Assembly (NCBI RefSeq): GCF_001730305.1
Contig: NZ_MIJY01000046.1
Location: forward strand, 62,001-126,000
From: Enterococcus termitis
Lineage (GTDB): Bacteria > Bacillota > Bacilli > Lactobacillales > Enterococcaceae
DNA length: 64,000 bases
Direction of reading: 5' to 3'
The notes under the pieces are model-generated. The model did no database searches. It was not told where the DNA came from and saw only the letters and a program-made list of their open reading frames with translations. The translations under genes and the position numbers were made by a program. Shown piece after piece: positions 48,137-57,121 of the stretch (within the stretch, counting starts at the first letter, position 1; each line of letters starts with the position of its first letter).

Positions 48137-49396
48137 GTGGATTTTATCATTAGCTTTTTAAGTACACCCGCAATCCTATTAGGAATCGTTGCATTTGTCG
48201 GCTTGGTCACTCAACGCAAAACAGGAACCGAGGTTTTAACAGGAACATTTAAGACAATCATTGGCTTTATGGTGTTTAGCGCAGGTGGTAGTTTGATGAC
48301 TGGGGCACTTCAAAATTTCAATAAGTTATTTCAAACTGGCTTTAATATTGTTGGTGTTGTGGCTTCGCCGGAAGCTGCGACAGCAATGGCACAAGAACAA
48401 TATGCATTGGTTACATCGTGTACACTGATTCTAGGCTTTTTAATGAACCTGGTTTTTGCTCGAATCACACCGATGAAAAATATCTTTTTTACTACAGGAC
48501 ATAGTTTATTCTTTGCTTGTGTTCTATCATTGATCATCAAATCACATGGTATTTCTGATGTAGCAGCTATTATTTTAGGAGGAACGATTTTAGGATTCTG
48601 TTCGGCCGCACTTCCACAATTATGTCAGCCATTTATGCGCAAAATAACTGGTAGTGACGATACAGCTATCGGTCACTTTAATATGATCGGGTATTCATTG
48701 TCTGGTTATATCGGAAAGCTGTTTAGTAAGCACGAAGACAAAAGTACGGAAGATATCAATTTCCCAAAATGGTTATCATTTTTTAGAGATTTCTTGATGG
48801 GTGTTGCGGTGATTATGCTCATTCTCTTTTATGTATCCGCTTTAAAAGCAGGGCGTGAAGTGACAGAAGAACTTTCTGGAGCAACACATTGGCTTGTTTT
48901 CCCAATGGTACAGGCATTTACATTTACTGCCGGGATGTCTATTTTGATGACTGGAGTTCGTATGTTCTTAGCGGAAATTACAGCTGCTTTCGTTTCAATT
49001 TCAGAGAAGTTTATTCCTAATTCTCGACCAGCTTTAGACGTACCGACTGTTTTCCCATATGCTCCCACAGCGGTTATCGTTGGATTTCTATCTGCATATG
49101 CCGCGGGGTTAGTAGGAGTTGCGATCATGGTTATTTTCAAATTTCCAGTCGTAATCATTCCAGCTGCTCATATCTGTTTCTTTTCCGGAGGAACTGCTGG
49201 CGTTTTCGGTAATTCAACAGGTGGTTGGCGTGGTGCTGTTGCCGGTTCATTTGTAGTCGGATTATTGTTGGCTTTTCTACCGACAATTCTTTATCCGGTG
49301 TACGGAAGTATGGGCTTGGAAGGTTCGACGTTCCCGAATATTGATTACAATGTTATTGGAATTTTCCTTGAAAAACTTTTAGGTCTTTTTTCTTAA
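48137..49396 (+). CDS. PTS EIIC permease, ascorbate (UlaA/SgaT) family
   Basis: A 419-residue integral membrane permease with about ten hydrophobic segments and no fused EIIA or EIIB. Recognisable are the N-terminal LLGIVAFVGLVTQRKTGTEVLTGTFKT, the loop RITPMKNIFFTTGHSLFF, SDDTAIGHFNMIGYSLSGYIG and the C-terminal FFSGGTAGVFGNSTGGWRG, which match the UlaA superfamily. The start is GTG at 48137 after AAGGAGATG. The family transports ascorbate and other sugar derivatives, so the substrate here is open. None of the ascorbate-degrading genes (ulaD/E/F/G) follow. Confidence 0.85.
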   Translation: MDFIISFLSTPAILLGIVAFVGLVTQRKTGTEVLTGTFKTIIGFMVFSAGGSLMTGALQNFNKLFQTGFNIVGVVASPEAATAMAQEQYALVTSCTLILGFLMNLVFARITPMKNIFFTTGHSLFFACVLSLIIKSHGISDVAAIILGGTILGFCSAALPQLCQPFMRKITGSDDTAIGHFNMIGYSLSGYIGKLFSKHEDKSTEDINFPKWLSFFRDFLMGVAVIMLILFYVSALKAGREVTEELSGATHWLVFPMVQAFTFTAGMSILMTGVRMFLAEITAAFVSISEKFIPNSRPALDVPTVFPYAPTAVIVGFLSAYAAGLVGVAIMVIFKFPVVIIPAAHICFFSGGTAGVFGNSTGGWRGAVAGSFVVGLLLAFLPTILYPVYGSMGLEGSTFPNIDYNVIGIFLEKLLGLFS

Positions 49397-49407
49397 CATT
49401 CAAAACT

Positions 49408-49621
49408 GAGTCCGGAACAAAACTAGAAAACAGTTTTGTCTTGGACTCTAAAACTTAATAAACGGTGGAAACAGAAGAAACTACTACGCTAAGATCACAT
49501 CAGCTAACGCATACAGTTTCACTATTGTTCAAAGAAGAACGTGAAGCTAGCAAAATGCTAAGTGCTAAAGCACTGAGATTTGAAGACTTCGGAAATAAGC
49601 TGACACTTCTGTTCAACCTAA
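49408..49621. repeat. Two-hairpin dispersed repeat, copy B (longer)
   Basis: The first hairpin (49408-49448) is GAGTCC...GGACTC with an inner ACAAAACT/AGTTTTGT stem. It is followed by AATAAACGGTGGAAACAGAAG, and, after about 130 bases, by CTTCTGTTCAACC, which closes an outer inverted repeat. Inner short hairpins (e.g. AGTGCT-AA-AGCACT, near 49560-49573) are present. Shared blocks relate it to 6197-6312. It separates the EIIC gene from the SIS gene within one gene cluster. Confidence 0.55.
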
Positions 49622-49650
49622 GTTTTAAGAGTAGATAGGAGGAATACGCA

Positions 49651-50286
49651 TTGGTAGAGGATACAGAGCAGGTGCTAACCGACTTTTTTAAAACAACTTC
49701 GGAAGAATTAATGAAATTTATTCAAGAAATATCAATCGATCCATTATTTGCAGCTAGAGATTTGATTATAGCTTCGGAAAAGAAGGGCGGACGTGTCCAT
49801 GTTACAGGAATAGGAAAACCAGGGCATGTTGCAGTATATATCGCTTCATTACTTTCATCCACTGGCACACCTGCTTACTTCTTGGACGGAACAGAAGCAG
49901 TACATGGCTCATCAGGACAAGTAAGAGCAGGGGATGTAGTGGTGTCTATTTCTAATAGTGGAGAAACGGAAGAACTGAAAAAAACGATACAAACATTAAA
50001 AAATAATGGGGCTAAAATTATTTCTGTGACTGGCGGGGAAAGTTCATGGCTTTCTCAAAATAGCGATTGTTTTCTCTTCGCAGGGGTAGAAAAAGAAGGC
50101 GATTCATTGAACAAGCCGCCGCGTGCATCAATTTTAGCAGAGCTTTTGATTCTACAATCATTAAGTGTTTTATTACAAGAAGAAAAAGGTCTGACAAATC
50201 AAGAATATGTCAAATGGCATCCTGGCGGTGCATTAGGAAAAAGTATATTGGAACAGCAAATAGGGGGGATCAGGAATGAAGCCTAA
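49651..50286 (+). CDS. SIS-domain sugar-phosphate isomerase (KdsD/GutQ-like, no CBS)
   Basis: A 211-residue protein with one sugar isomerase domain: GIGKPGHVAVYIASLLSSTG (near residue 55), EAVHGSSGQV, SISNSGETEELKKT (near 110) and KWHPGGALGKS (near 190) parallel arabinose-5-phosphate isomerases, but the paired CBS domains are missing and the TSST block is replaced by NKPPRASILAE. It probably isomerises the ketose/aldose phosphate from the PTS. The TTG start follows AGGAGG by 8 bases. It overlaps the lyase gene by 11 bases. Confidence 0.82.
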   Translation: MVEDTEQVLTDFFKTTSEELMKFIQEISIDPLFAARDLIIASEKKGGRVHVTGIGKPGHVAVYIASLLSSTGTPAYFLDGTEAVHGSSGQVRAGDVVVSISNSGETEELKKTIQTLKNNGAKIISVTGGESSWLSQNSDCFLFAGVEKEGDSLNKPPRASILAELLILQSLSVLLQEEKGLTNQEYVKWHPGGALGKSILEQQIGGIRNEA

Positions 50287-51169
50287 AGGAATCATTACCG
50301 CAATGGTAACTCCATTAGACAAAACAGATCATATCAATGCAGAAGCAACAAAACAATTGGTCAATCGACTGATCGAAAAGAAGGTTGACGGTCTGTTTAT
50401 TTTAGGGACCAATGGAGAATTTCATAGACTAACAGATTTGGAAAAAATTAGATTTGCAGAGCTGGTGATCTCAGAAGTGAATGGAAGAGTACCCGTTTAT
50501 GTTGGTACAGGTGGTAATAGTACAGCTCAAGTGATTGCTCTTTCGAAAGAAATGACTGCAGTAGGAGCGGATGCATTGTCTGTGATTACCCCTTACTTAG
50601 TTAAGATTACTGAAAATGAACTACTTCACCACTATTTATCAATAGCTGAAACGCAGATTGCTCCGCTGATGTTGTACAATATACCTAAGAATACAGGAAT
50701 AACCATTACTAAAAATGTTGTGGAAAGACTTGCAGACCATCAAAATGTGATTGGAATCAAGGACAGTAGCGGGGATATTGAAACAATCAAACAATACTTA
50801 AACGCGGCAGAAGGTCAAGCGTTCTCTGTTTTATCAGGATCTGATTCATTGATTTTGGAAGCCTTAAAAATTGGTGCAACAGGAGCAGTTGCGGCAACCT
50901 CAAACGTATTAACTGAAATAGATGTCGCTATTTATCGTTATTGGTCACAAGGCAAACTTAAAGAAGCACAGGAAATGCAAGAGAGTATAGAAGCATTTAG
51001 ACGAATATTAAAACTAGGTACCGTTCCATCTGTTTTAAAGGCGGCGGTTCGACAACAAGGCATTGATGTCGGTGCTGCTAGACTACCTGTTATGGAACCA
51101 AATCAACAAGTGATGGCAGAAATTGAACAGACGATGGCAAACTATTTAAAAAAATTCGGTTCTTTATAA
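50276..51169 (+). CDS. DapA/NanA-superfamily lyase
   Basis: A 297-residue TIM-barrel class I aldolase/lyase. The Schiff-base Lys162 (GIKDSSGD) and the catalytic Tyr134 (LYNIPKNTG) are in the expected places; the phosphate/carboxylate loop reads GTNGEFHRLT. Members make or cleave 2-oxo acids (dihydrodipicolinate synthase, N-acetylneuraminate lyase, 2-keto-3-deoxygluconate aldolase). Context beside a PTS and a KDPG aldolase points to sugar-acid cleavage rather than lysine synthesis. It overlaps the SIS gene. Confidence 0.85.
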   Translation: MKPKGIITAMVTPLDKTDHINAEATKQLVNRLIEKKVDGLFILGTNGEFHRLTDLEKIRFAELVISEVNGRVPVYVGTGGNSTAQVIALSKEMTAVGADALSVITPYLVKITENELLHHYLSIAETQIAPLMLYNIPKNTGITITKNVVERLADHQNVIGIKDSSGDIETIKQYLNAAEGQAFSVLSGSDSLILEALKIGATGAVAATSNVLTEIDVAIYRYWSQGKLKEAQEMQESIEAFRRILKLGTVPSVLKAAVRQQGIDVGAARLPVMEPNQQVMAEIEQTMANYLKKFGSL

Positions 51170-51182
51170 AAGGAGAAAATAA

Positions 51183-51812
51183 ATGTTTAAAACAAAAATA
51201 TTAACACGTATTGAAGAGTCTGGCATTATGGCGATCGTCCGAGTAGAAACGATTGAACGGGCAATTGAAATTACTGAAGGCTGTTTAGCCGGAGGTGTCG
51301 ATTGCATGGAAATAAGTTATACTTTACCTAATGCCGGAGAAATCATAAAACAACTAAGTGAACGGTATGACGAAAGGCTTTTGATTGGTGCTGGAACGGT
51401 TTTAGATAGTGAAACAGCCAGGTTAGCGATCTTAAGCGGAGCTAAATTTATCATAGCACCTAACTATAATGAGTCTGTATGTCGATTGTGTAATCGTTAT
51501 CAAATTCCTTACATGCCAGGCTGTACGAGCATCACCGAAATGCTCACCGCTATTGAAGCTGGGGCAGCAATGGTTAAAGCCTTTCCGATTTCGTCCTATT
51601 ATGGTCCATCACTCGTTGCAACGATAAAAACACCAACTCCTTATCTACCGGTCATGTCCTCTGGCGGAGCGAACTTAGAAAATATTGATAAGTGGCTTGA
51701 AAGTGGTGTTGATTGCATCGGTGTAGGTAGCCTTTTGACCAAAGGAACAACGGAAGAAATTTCAAAAAATGCCACACAATTAAGGCAAGCAGTTATTTGT
51801 TATAGAGCATAA
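51183..51812 (+). CDS. KHG/KDPG aldolase
   Basis: A 209-residue class I aldolase that cleaves 2-keto-3-deoxy-6-phosphogluconate (or a related 2-keto-3-deoxy acid) to pyruvate and an aldehyde. It has IMAIVRVETIERA, the catalytic Glu in CMEISYTLPNA, AGTVLDSETA, the Schiff-base Lys132 in MVKAFPIS, and SSGGANLENIDKW. It is 13 bp after the DapA-like gene, AAAGGAG before the ATG. Two pyruvate-forming aldolases in one operon is unusual and may mean sequential or alternative substrates. Confidence 0.92.
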   Translation: MFKTKILTRIEESGIMAIVRVETIERAIEITEGCLAGGVDCMEISYTLPNAGEIIKQLSERYDERLLIGAGTVLDSETARLAILSGAKFIIAPNYNESVCRLCNRYQIPYMPGCTSITEMLTAIEAGAAMVKAFPISSYYGPSLVATIKTPTPYLPVMSSGGANLENIDKWLESGVDCIGVGSLLTKGTTEEISKNATQLRQAVICYRA

Positions 51813-51857
51813 GCTGACGTTATTATGTGAAAGATTGTTTTATAAGGAGGGGATCTA

Positions 51858-53933
51858 ATGACAGATGAACGTTCCAGAAAACTGATGAAACGCTTGGTTG
51901 AGCGGTCAGTGCATGAAGTAAATGAGTTAACAGCTCAAACCGGTCTGACAAAACGACAAGTAGAATATTCTTTGGAAAAGATCAACGAATATGTTGGAGC
52001 CGACAATGGCTGGAAATTAGTGATCGAAAACAATCGAATCATTTTGAATGACCAAGTGCGTGAGCAATTTATTTCTGTGCTGTCAGACAGATCCTATGCA
52101 AAACAATACTTAATGAATGCGTTCGAGCGGACAAATTACTTATACTTACTTTTATTTTATTGTGGAGATGAGTATCTCTCAATCAGTCATTTTATCGAAG
52201 AGCTTGGGGTAGGGAAAACGACCATTATCAATGATTTGAAAAATCTCACACTGCAACTTGAAAAAGAAAATATACAGTTGGCTTATACTAGGAAAAATGG
52301 CTATTATTTGTCAGGTGATGAATATCAAATTCGTTATTATTTGATGAAGATGATCATTTGGGATTCTACTGAAAACAACACTAGTTTTATTTATGATCGG
52401 TTTATAGAAAGGCATCATATTGAAACGGTTGAAACGATGAGGCAACTATTGGAGCAATACACCAAAAAATATAGTATTTCGTTCGTTGAAAATCGTTTGA
52501 CAGAATTTATCTATACGTTTATCTTCTTGAAGAAACGTTTGTCTGATTTTCCAGTAAAGTTAAATGACAAATATCAATTACCTGCATTAACAGCTATGAA
52601 TGAATATCAATTTTCTAGAAGCATATTGGATCATTTTGCTATTAATGAAGCTTCTGCTGCACTCTATCTCTGTGCTTGGATACTAGGTTTGTCAGTTGGA
52701 CGGGAAACAATTCATAGCAAGGATACAGAAACGATCATGATCTTAGTGAAGCGAATCATTTTACGCTTTGAGACGATTTCCGGCATTCGCTTTAATAATA
52801 GAGAAGTGGTTATTCGTCAGTTGTATTCACATCTTCGTCCGGCATATTATCGCTTGTTTTTCAAATTACCGATCGTCAACCCGCTCCACGAAAAGATCAA
52901 AAGTGAATATGGGGAACTATTCAATATTGTAGAAGAAACACTAAAACCGTTTGCTTCACTTTTTGAGCATCCTATACCAGAAGATGAGATCGCCTTTTTG
53001 ACGATGCATTTTGCTTCACTCTGTTCAACGTTCGATGATTGTCTAACAACTCAAAAAGTTGCATTGATTGTTTGTCCAAATGGCATTGGCAGCTCATCCA
53101 TTGTTTATACCGAATTAAAAACACTTTTTCCTGAACTGTCCTTTTTAGGTCCAGTTGAAACAAGTGAGATCGAGCAGTTATCTAATTCCTATGATTTGAT
53201 TTTTTCAACAGTGCCAAATATTCGGCTTTTTTATACGAAAAAACCAGTGTATATCGTTAGCCCAATCATGACAACAAGTGAAAAGTATCGCTTGATCAGT
53301 GATGTGTATACACAGATCGGTAATTTTAACTTTAAATTGCCGGCAGTTGATAAAATTATGGAAATTGTGGAACGACATGCTGCTATCAATCAAAGTGCCG
53401 GTCTAGAGAAGGAATTATATGAGTACTTGATCAATCAAAATGAAGCTGTAGAAGAAACAGATGATGGTCCAGGGCTTCAGGAAATCACTGCACCTGAGCT
53501 GATTCAATTAAACATGAGCGCTAAAAACTGGGAACAGGCAATTCGCTTATCTGCTGCTCCGTTACTAAAACAGGGACGGATCACACGGAATTATATTGAG
53601 ACGATGATCGAAACAGCGAAAAAAGAAGGCCCGTATATGGTGATTTCCAAGCAAGTTGCTTTACCTCATGCCAGACCGATGGACGGCGTGCTGCAGTTAG
53701 GCATGAGCATCACCGTTTTAAAGGAACCGATCGTCTTTGGCAGTAAAGAAAATGATCCAGTGAAATATGTTTTTTGCTTAGCTGCCACAGAAAATAATCG
53801 ACATTTAAATGCTATGGTAGAGTTGGTAAGATTGTTGGAAGATCCCGAGTTTTATTCAATACTTGAAACAAGTCAGCAGTCGGAAGAAGTTTTCGGTTAT
53901 TTATCACAAACTACTGCTCTATTAGAGAAATAA
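51858..53933 (+). CDS. PRD-containing transcriptional regulator with EIIB- and EIIA-like domains
   Basis: A 691-residue MtlR/LicR-type activator. Order: winged helix (1-60), second helix-turn-helix (about 105-165, ISHFIEELGVGKTTIINDL), PRD1 (about 190-290), PRD2 (about 300-405, YSHLRPAYYRLFF and FLTMHFAS), EIIB-like domain (about 415-500) with cysteine in LIVCPNGIGSSSIV, and EIIA domain (about 545-691) with the His in QVALPHARP. PTS-dependent phosphorylation would tune its activity. As last gene of the operon it probably controls it. Its EIIA domain is closely related to the separate EIIA of the operon. Confidence 0.9.
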   Translation: MTDERSRKLMKRLVERSVHEVNELTAQTGLTKRQVEYSLEKINEYVGADNGWKLVIENNRIILNDQVREQFISVLSDRSYAKQYLMNAFERTNYLYLLLFYCGDEYLSISHFIEELGVGKTTIINDLKNLTLQLEKENIQLAYTRKNGYYLSGDEYQIRYYLMKMIIWDSTENNTSFIYDRFIERHHIETVETMRQLLEQYTKKYSISFVENRLTEFIYTFIFLKKRLSDFPVKLNDKYQLPALTAMNEYQFSRSILDHFAINEASAALYLCAWILGLSVGRETIHSKDTETIMILVKRIILRFETISGIRFNNREVVIRQLYSHLRPAYYRLFFKLPIVNPLHEKIKSEYGELFNIVEETLKPFASLFEHPIPEDEIAFLTMHFASLCSTFDDCLTTQKVALIVCPNGIGSSSIVYTELKTLFPELSFLGPVETSEIEQLSNSYDLIFSTVPNIRLFYTKKPVYIVSPIMTTSEKYRLISDVYTQIGNFNFKLPAVDKIMEIVERHAAINQSAGLEKELYEYLINQNEAVEETDDGPGLQEITAPELIQLNMSAKNWEQAIRLSAAPLLKQGRITRNYIETMIETAKKEGPYMVISKQVALPHARPMDGVLQLGMSITVLKEPIVFGSKENDPVKYVFCLAATENNRHLNAMVELVRLLEDPEFYSILETSQQSEEVFGYLSQTTALLEK

Positions 53934-53934
53934 A

Positions 53935-54012
53935 AAAGACATAGAGGGCTTGGCGTAACTGCAGCTGTTACAATGTTTTGCTGCAGTTATATGCTTGCTC
54001 TCCTATGTCTTG
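53935..54012. terminator. Bidirectional terminator after the PTS operon
   Basis: AAGACATAG...CTATGTCTT outer stem and TAACTGCAG/CTGCAGTTA inner stem form a long interrupted hairpin between convergent genes. Confidence 0.8.
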
Positions 54013-54016
54013 CTTA

Positions 54017-54823
54017 TTATATATATTTTAGTAAAACTTCAGCAACGCCGTCTTCATCATTGCTGCTTGTTTGAATATCTGCTGCTCGCTTGATGTTTTC
54101 AGTTGCATTGCCCATTGCCACACCGATACCAGCATATTCGATCATCGATAAGTCATTTTCATTATCTCCAATGGCCATCGTTTCTGATTGATCAATTCCT
54201 AAATGTTCCGCAAGCTTAGCTAGGGCATTACCTTTGCTCGCTTCTTTGTTTAGGATTTCAAAATAAAATTCAGTACTTTTGACAGTCGTGTATTTACTAG
54301 TAAATGATTCTGGCAATTGGCTGATTGCTTTATCTAAAACATCCGGCTCATCGATCATCATCATTTTAATGATCGACATATCTGGTGTCATTTCATCGAC
54401 TGCCCGGTATTTCAAAGGCATGTCGACTAGGTAAGCCTCATGAACGGTGTATTTTCCGATATCACGATTGGCGGTATAGACAGCTTTATCATCGATTGTA
54501 TGCAAATGCGTACCGACTTTTCTGGACATTAATTCGATTTCTAGAAAATCGTCATAACTTAACGAGTATTGGGAAATGATCTCGTTTGATTTTGTTGCCT
54601 GCACTAAAGAGCCATTATAGGTGATTACGTAATCATTATCACCATATAAATCTAACTCAGTTAATTGTTCTTTTACGCCTGGCAAGGGACGACCTGTGCA
54701 AAGAACGATATAAATCCCTTTTTCGTTTGCCTTTTGCAGAGTTTCTTTCACTTTCGGGGTGATGTTTCTGTTTGAATCAAGTAAGGTTCCATCGATATCT
54801 ATAGCTACTAATTTGACTGACAT
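54017..54823 (-). CDS. Cof-type HAD-IIB phosphatase
   Basis: A 268-residue sugar-phosphate phosphatase of the YidA/Cof group with motif I AIDIDGTLLDS (Asp9, Asp11), motif II LCTGRPLPG, motif III Lys in KGNALAKLAEHLG and motif IV IGDNENDLSMIEYAG. The C2 cap (about 85-190) decides substrate choice, which cannot be read here. It is in the same direction as the downstream-lying HD gene, 23 bp after it, so they may be co-transcribed. Confidence 0.92.
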   Translation of the reverse strand: MSVKLVAIDIDGTLLDSNRNITPKVKETLQKANEKGIYIVLCTGRPLPGVKEQLTELDLYGDNDYVITYNGSLVQATKSNEIISQYSLSYDDFLEIELMSRKVGTHLHTIDDKAVYTANRDIGKYTVHEAYLVDMPLKYRAVDEMTPDMSIIKMMMIDEPDVLDKAISQLPESFTSKYTTVKSTEFYFEILNKEASKGNALAKLAEHLGIDQSETMAIGDNENDLSMIEYAGIGVAMGNATENIKRAADIQTSSNDEDGVAEVLLKYI

Positions 54824-54846
54824 AAGTTCCTCCTGTAAATTTCTTC

Positions 54847-56217
54847 TTATATTTTTCCTTCAACTAAAGCGCCGTTATGAATGTATGCGGCAAATTCGCG
54901 ATAGGTTTCATCGAATAAATCATAATGCTGTTGTCTTTTCGGATCGATCATTTCTTTTGGAAAATAGAAACGTTCATCGATCTGTGTTTGACCGGCTAAA
55001 GCAGCAACCAAGTGGCTGACTTTTGACAATTCGATCAGAGTCCCATCTTTTTGCATGATTTCGATCTGAGTTCGATGACTATTTTTTTCAGGCCGATAAA
55101 AATCATAGGGAAGGTCATAACTCGAATTGATGGCTGTATAATACTTTGGATTATATCCGACTTTTTCGATCAATGCTTTCAAATGGCGAATGGTCACAGA
55201 ATCACGATTACCAGAAAAGGTTGCCGATTTAAGTGGCTTACGGATTAAGAAACGATTCGCTAAGTCTGTAAGAATTGGGTCCGGCAACGATGTCCATTGG
55301 GTGAAATACGTATTTAAAACACCATCATCTAATTTTAAATAATCTTGAAGTGAATAATTTCCTTTGAAAAAGGGCACCAATAGCTGTGAATGAAGCTGAT
55401 AATCTTCAGACTGATCTTCATATAGCTCTTTTGCACGGTTGAGAAGGTGATCTAAAATCACTTCCATTCCGCGTGAAACAGGGTGGAAATAGACTTGCAC
55501 GTACATTTGGTAACGACTAACAATGTAATCTTCTACGGCGTGCATGCCATTCATAGCAAAAGCTAAGCCGTTTTTATAAGGACGAATCACACGTAAAATT
55601 CTCGTTAAATCAAACGTGCCATACTCAGTTCCTGTAAAATAAGCATCACGCAATAAATAATCCATACGATCGGCATCGATTTGACTGGAGATCATTTGAA
55701 CCACTTGAGGATTAGGATAAGTTTTCATGATTACGCTAGCGACTTTATTAGGGAAATCTGCTGACACACGGTTCAAAATTTGAAAAACTTCTGTTTCTGG
55801 CGACGTTATGATTTCAACGGTCACAGCTTCGTGATCGGTTTTGAAAATATGTTCGAATGTATGCGAATAAGGTCCGTGTCCTACATCATGTAATAATGCA
55901 GCACATAATGCTACCAACCGTTCATTATCATCCCAACCTTCATCACCTAAGCGTTCAGAAGAATAATTCCGTTGGAAGATATCGCAAATTCGGCGAGTGA
56001 TTTCATAGACACCTAACGAATGAGCAAAACGACTATGTTCTGCGCCGTGAAACGTAAAAGAAGCAGTTCCAAGCTGTTTGATTCGCCGTAATCGTTGAAC
56101 CTCAGCTGAATTGATCAAGTCTAAAATCACTTGATGCTGTACATGGATATAATTATGAACAGGATCACGAAAGACCTTTTCGATCGGTAAAATTTGATAT
56201 TTATATGGGGTTGGCAT
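54847..56217 (-). CDS. HD-domain dNTP triphosphohydrolase-like protein (YwfO/EF1143-like)
   Basis: A 456-residue metal-dependent phosphohydrolase. The HD signature is intact: His66 in AEHSRFAHSLG, His/Asp in LLHDVGHGPYSHTFEH (near residue 110) and Asp in SSQIDADRMDYLLRDA (near 190). The E. faecalis homologue EF1143 has been characterised as a dNTP triphosphohydrolase, so dNTP pool control is likely. It lies next to lipL, a neighbourhood also known in Bacillus (ywfO, ywfL). Confidence 0.9.
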   Translation of the reverse strand: MPTPYKYQILPIEKVFRDPVHNYIHVQHQVILDLINSAEVQRLRRIKQLGTASFTFHGAEHSRFAHSLGVYEITRRICDIFQRNYSSERLGDEGWDDNERLVALCAALLHDVGHGPYSHTFEHIFKTDHEAVTVEIITSPETEVFQILNRVSADFPNKVASVIMKTYPNPQVVQMISSQIDADRMDYLLRDAYFTGTEYGTFDLTRILRVIRPYKNGLAFAMNGMHAVEDYIVSRYQMYVQVYFHPVSRGMEVILDHLLNRAKELYEDQSEDYQLHSQLLVPFFKGNYSLQDYLKLDDGVLNTYFTQWTSLPDPILTDLANRFLIRKPLKSATFSGNRDSVTIRHLKALIEKVGYNPKYYTAINSSYDLPYDFYRPEKNSHRTQIEIMQKDGTLIELSKVSHLVAALAGQTQIDERFYFPKEMIDPKRQQHYDLFDETYREFAAYIHNGALVEGKI

Positions 56218-56269
56218 CTTTTCACTCCTTTTTACTGTATAATACAGAGATTTTATAAAAAAGAAAACA

Positions 56270-57121
56270 TTATTCCAGCATCTGATTCCGCTGTTTCATT
56301 TTTTCTAGTTGTTTATTCGTTTCATTCATAAACCATTCTGTTTGCAACAAAGTGGGGATTTCCTGCTCATCAATTATCGTTTCTAAGTTCGTCTGTGTTA
56401 CGACATCGAGGAGCCGTTTTTTTACTTGATCAACAGAAAGACGCGTGTGCAGTAAATCTTCCAGATTGGCCATCACAGTTGGATCAACCGGGGGATACCC
56501 ATTTTTTCCGAAATCATCCCCTAAACTGACTTGGTAAAAATCTCGAACGCTTTCACCTCGTTTTTGCTGATCGCCATTTACGCTTAAATAAATCATGATA
56601 GAAATACCATCTTTCACGCGGCGTTGGGCAATACCGGCAAATTTTTTGCCGTCAATACTTAAATCAAATGTACCGGGACAATAGGATTCAGTGATTTCAT
56701 AGGCATCAATCGGATGAGCAGCATCTTCGAATGCATGTTTTATCCATTCCCACATCAAGGTGTATCCTTGATCGATGCTTATTTTTTTAGCGTCTGTATT
56801 TGGGATGATCAAAGATACATTCAAAATTCCTTTATCTGCTATAACACCTAAGCCACCGGCGTTACGGATGATCGTATTATAACCGGCGTGCTTTAAAGTG
56901 CTGACTCCCTTGGCAAGGTTTGAGACTCTTGTGTCTTTCATACCGAGGATCATCGCTTGATCCAATTGCCAAAAGTGGATGATTGGCTGTTGATTTATTC
57001 CGGCAAAGGTAGTCAAAACATCGGTTAGTGCGAAAGGCATAAAGTAGTCCTTTTTCGTTAGACATTGTTGATCATATAAAAAAACAGTATCAACTTGAAA
57101 GAGAGATTCTAAATTATTCAT
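56270..57121 (-). CDS. lipL: Octanoyl-GcvH:protein N-octanoyltransferase (LipL-like)
   Basis: A 283-residue lipoate/biotin ligase-fold protein that moves octanoyl groups from GcvH to E2 subunits for lipoylation. The active-site Cys lies in ESYCPGTFDLSIDGKKFAGIAQRR, characteristic of LipL/LipM rather than LplA, with RNAGGLGVIADKGILN earlier. The start is unclear: ATG at 57121 is taken, but ATGs at 57130 and 57133 are possible. It overlaps the end of the zinc-ribbon gene, so it is translated in the same operon. Confidence 0.82.
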   Translation of the reverse strand: MNNLESLFQVDTVFLYDQQCLTKKDYFMPFALTDVLTTFAGINQQPIIHFWQLDQAMILGMKDTRVSNLAKGVSTLKHAGYNTIIRNAGGLGVIADKGILNVSLIIPNTDAKKISIDQGYTLMWEWIKHAFEDAAHPIDAYEITESYCPGTFDLSIDGKKFAGIAQRRVKDGISIMIYLSVNGDQQKRGESVRDFYQVSLGDDFGKNGYPPVDPTVMANLEDLLHTRLSVDQVKKRLLDVVTQTNLETIIDEQEIPTLLQTEWFMNETNKQLEKMKQRNQMLE

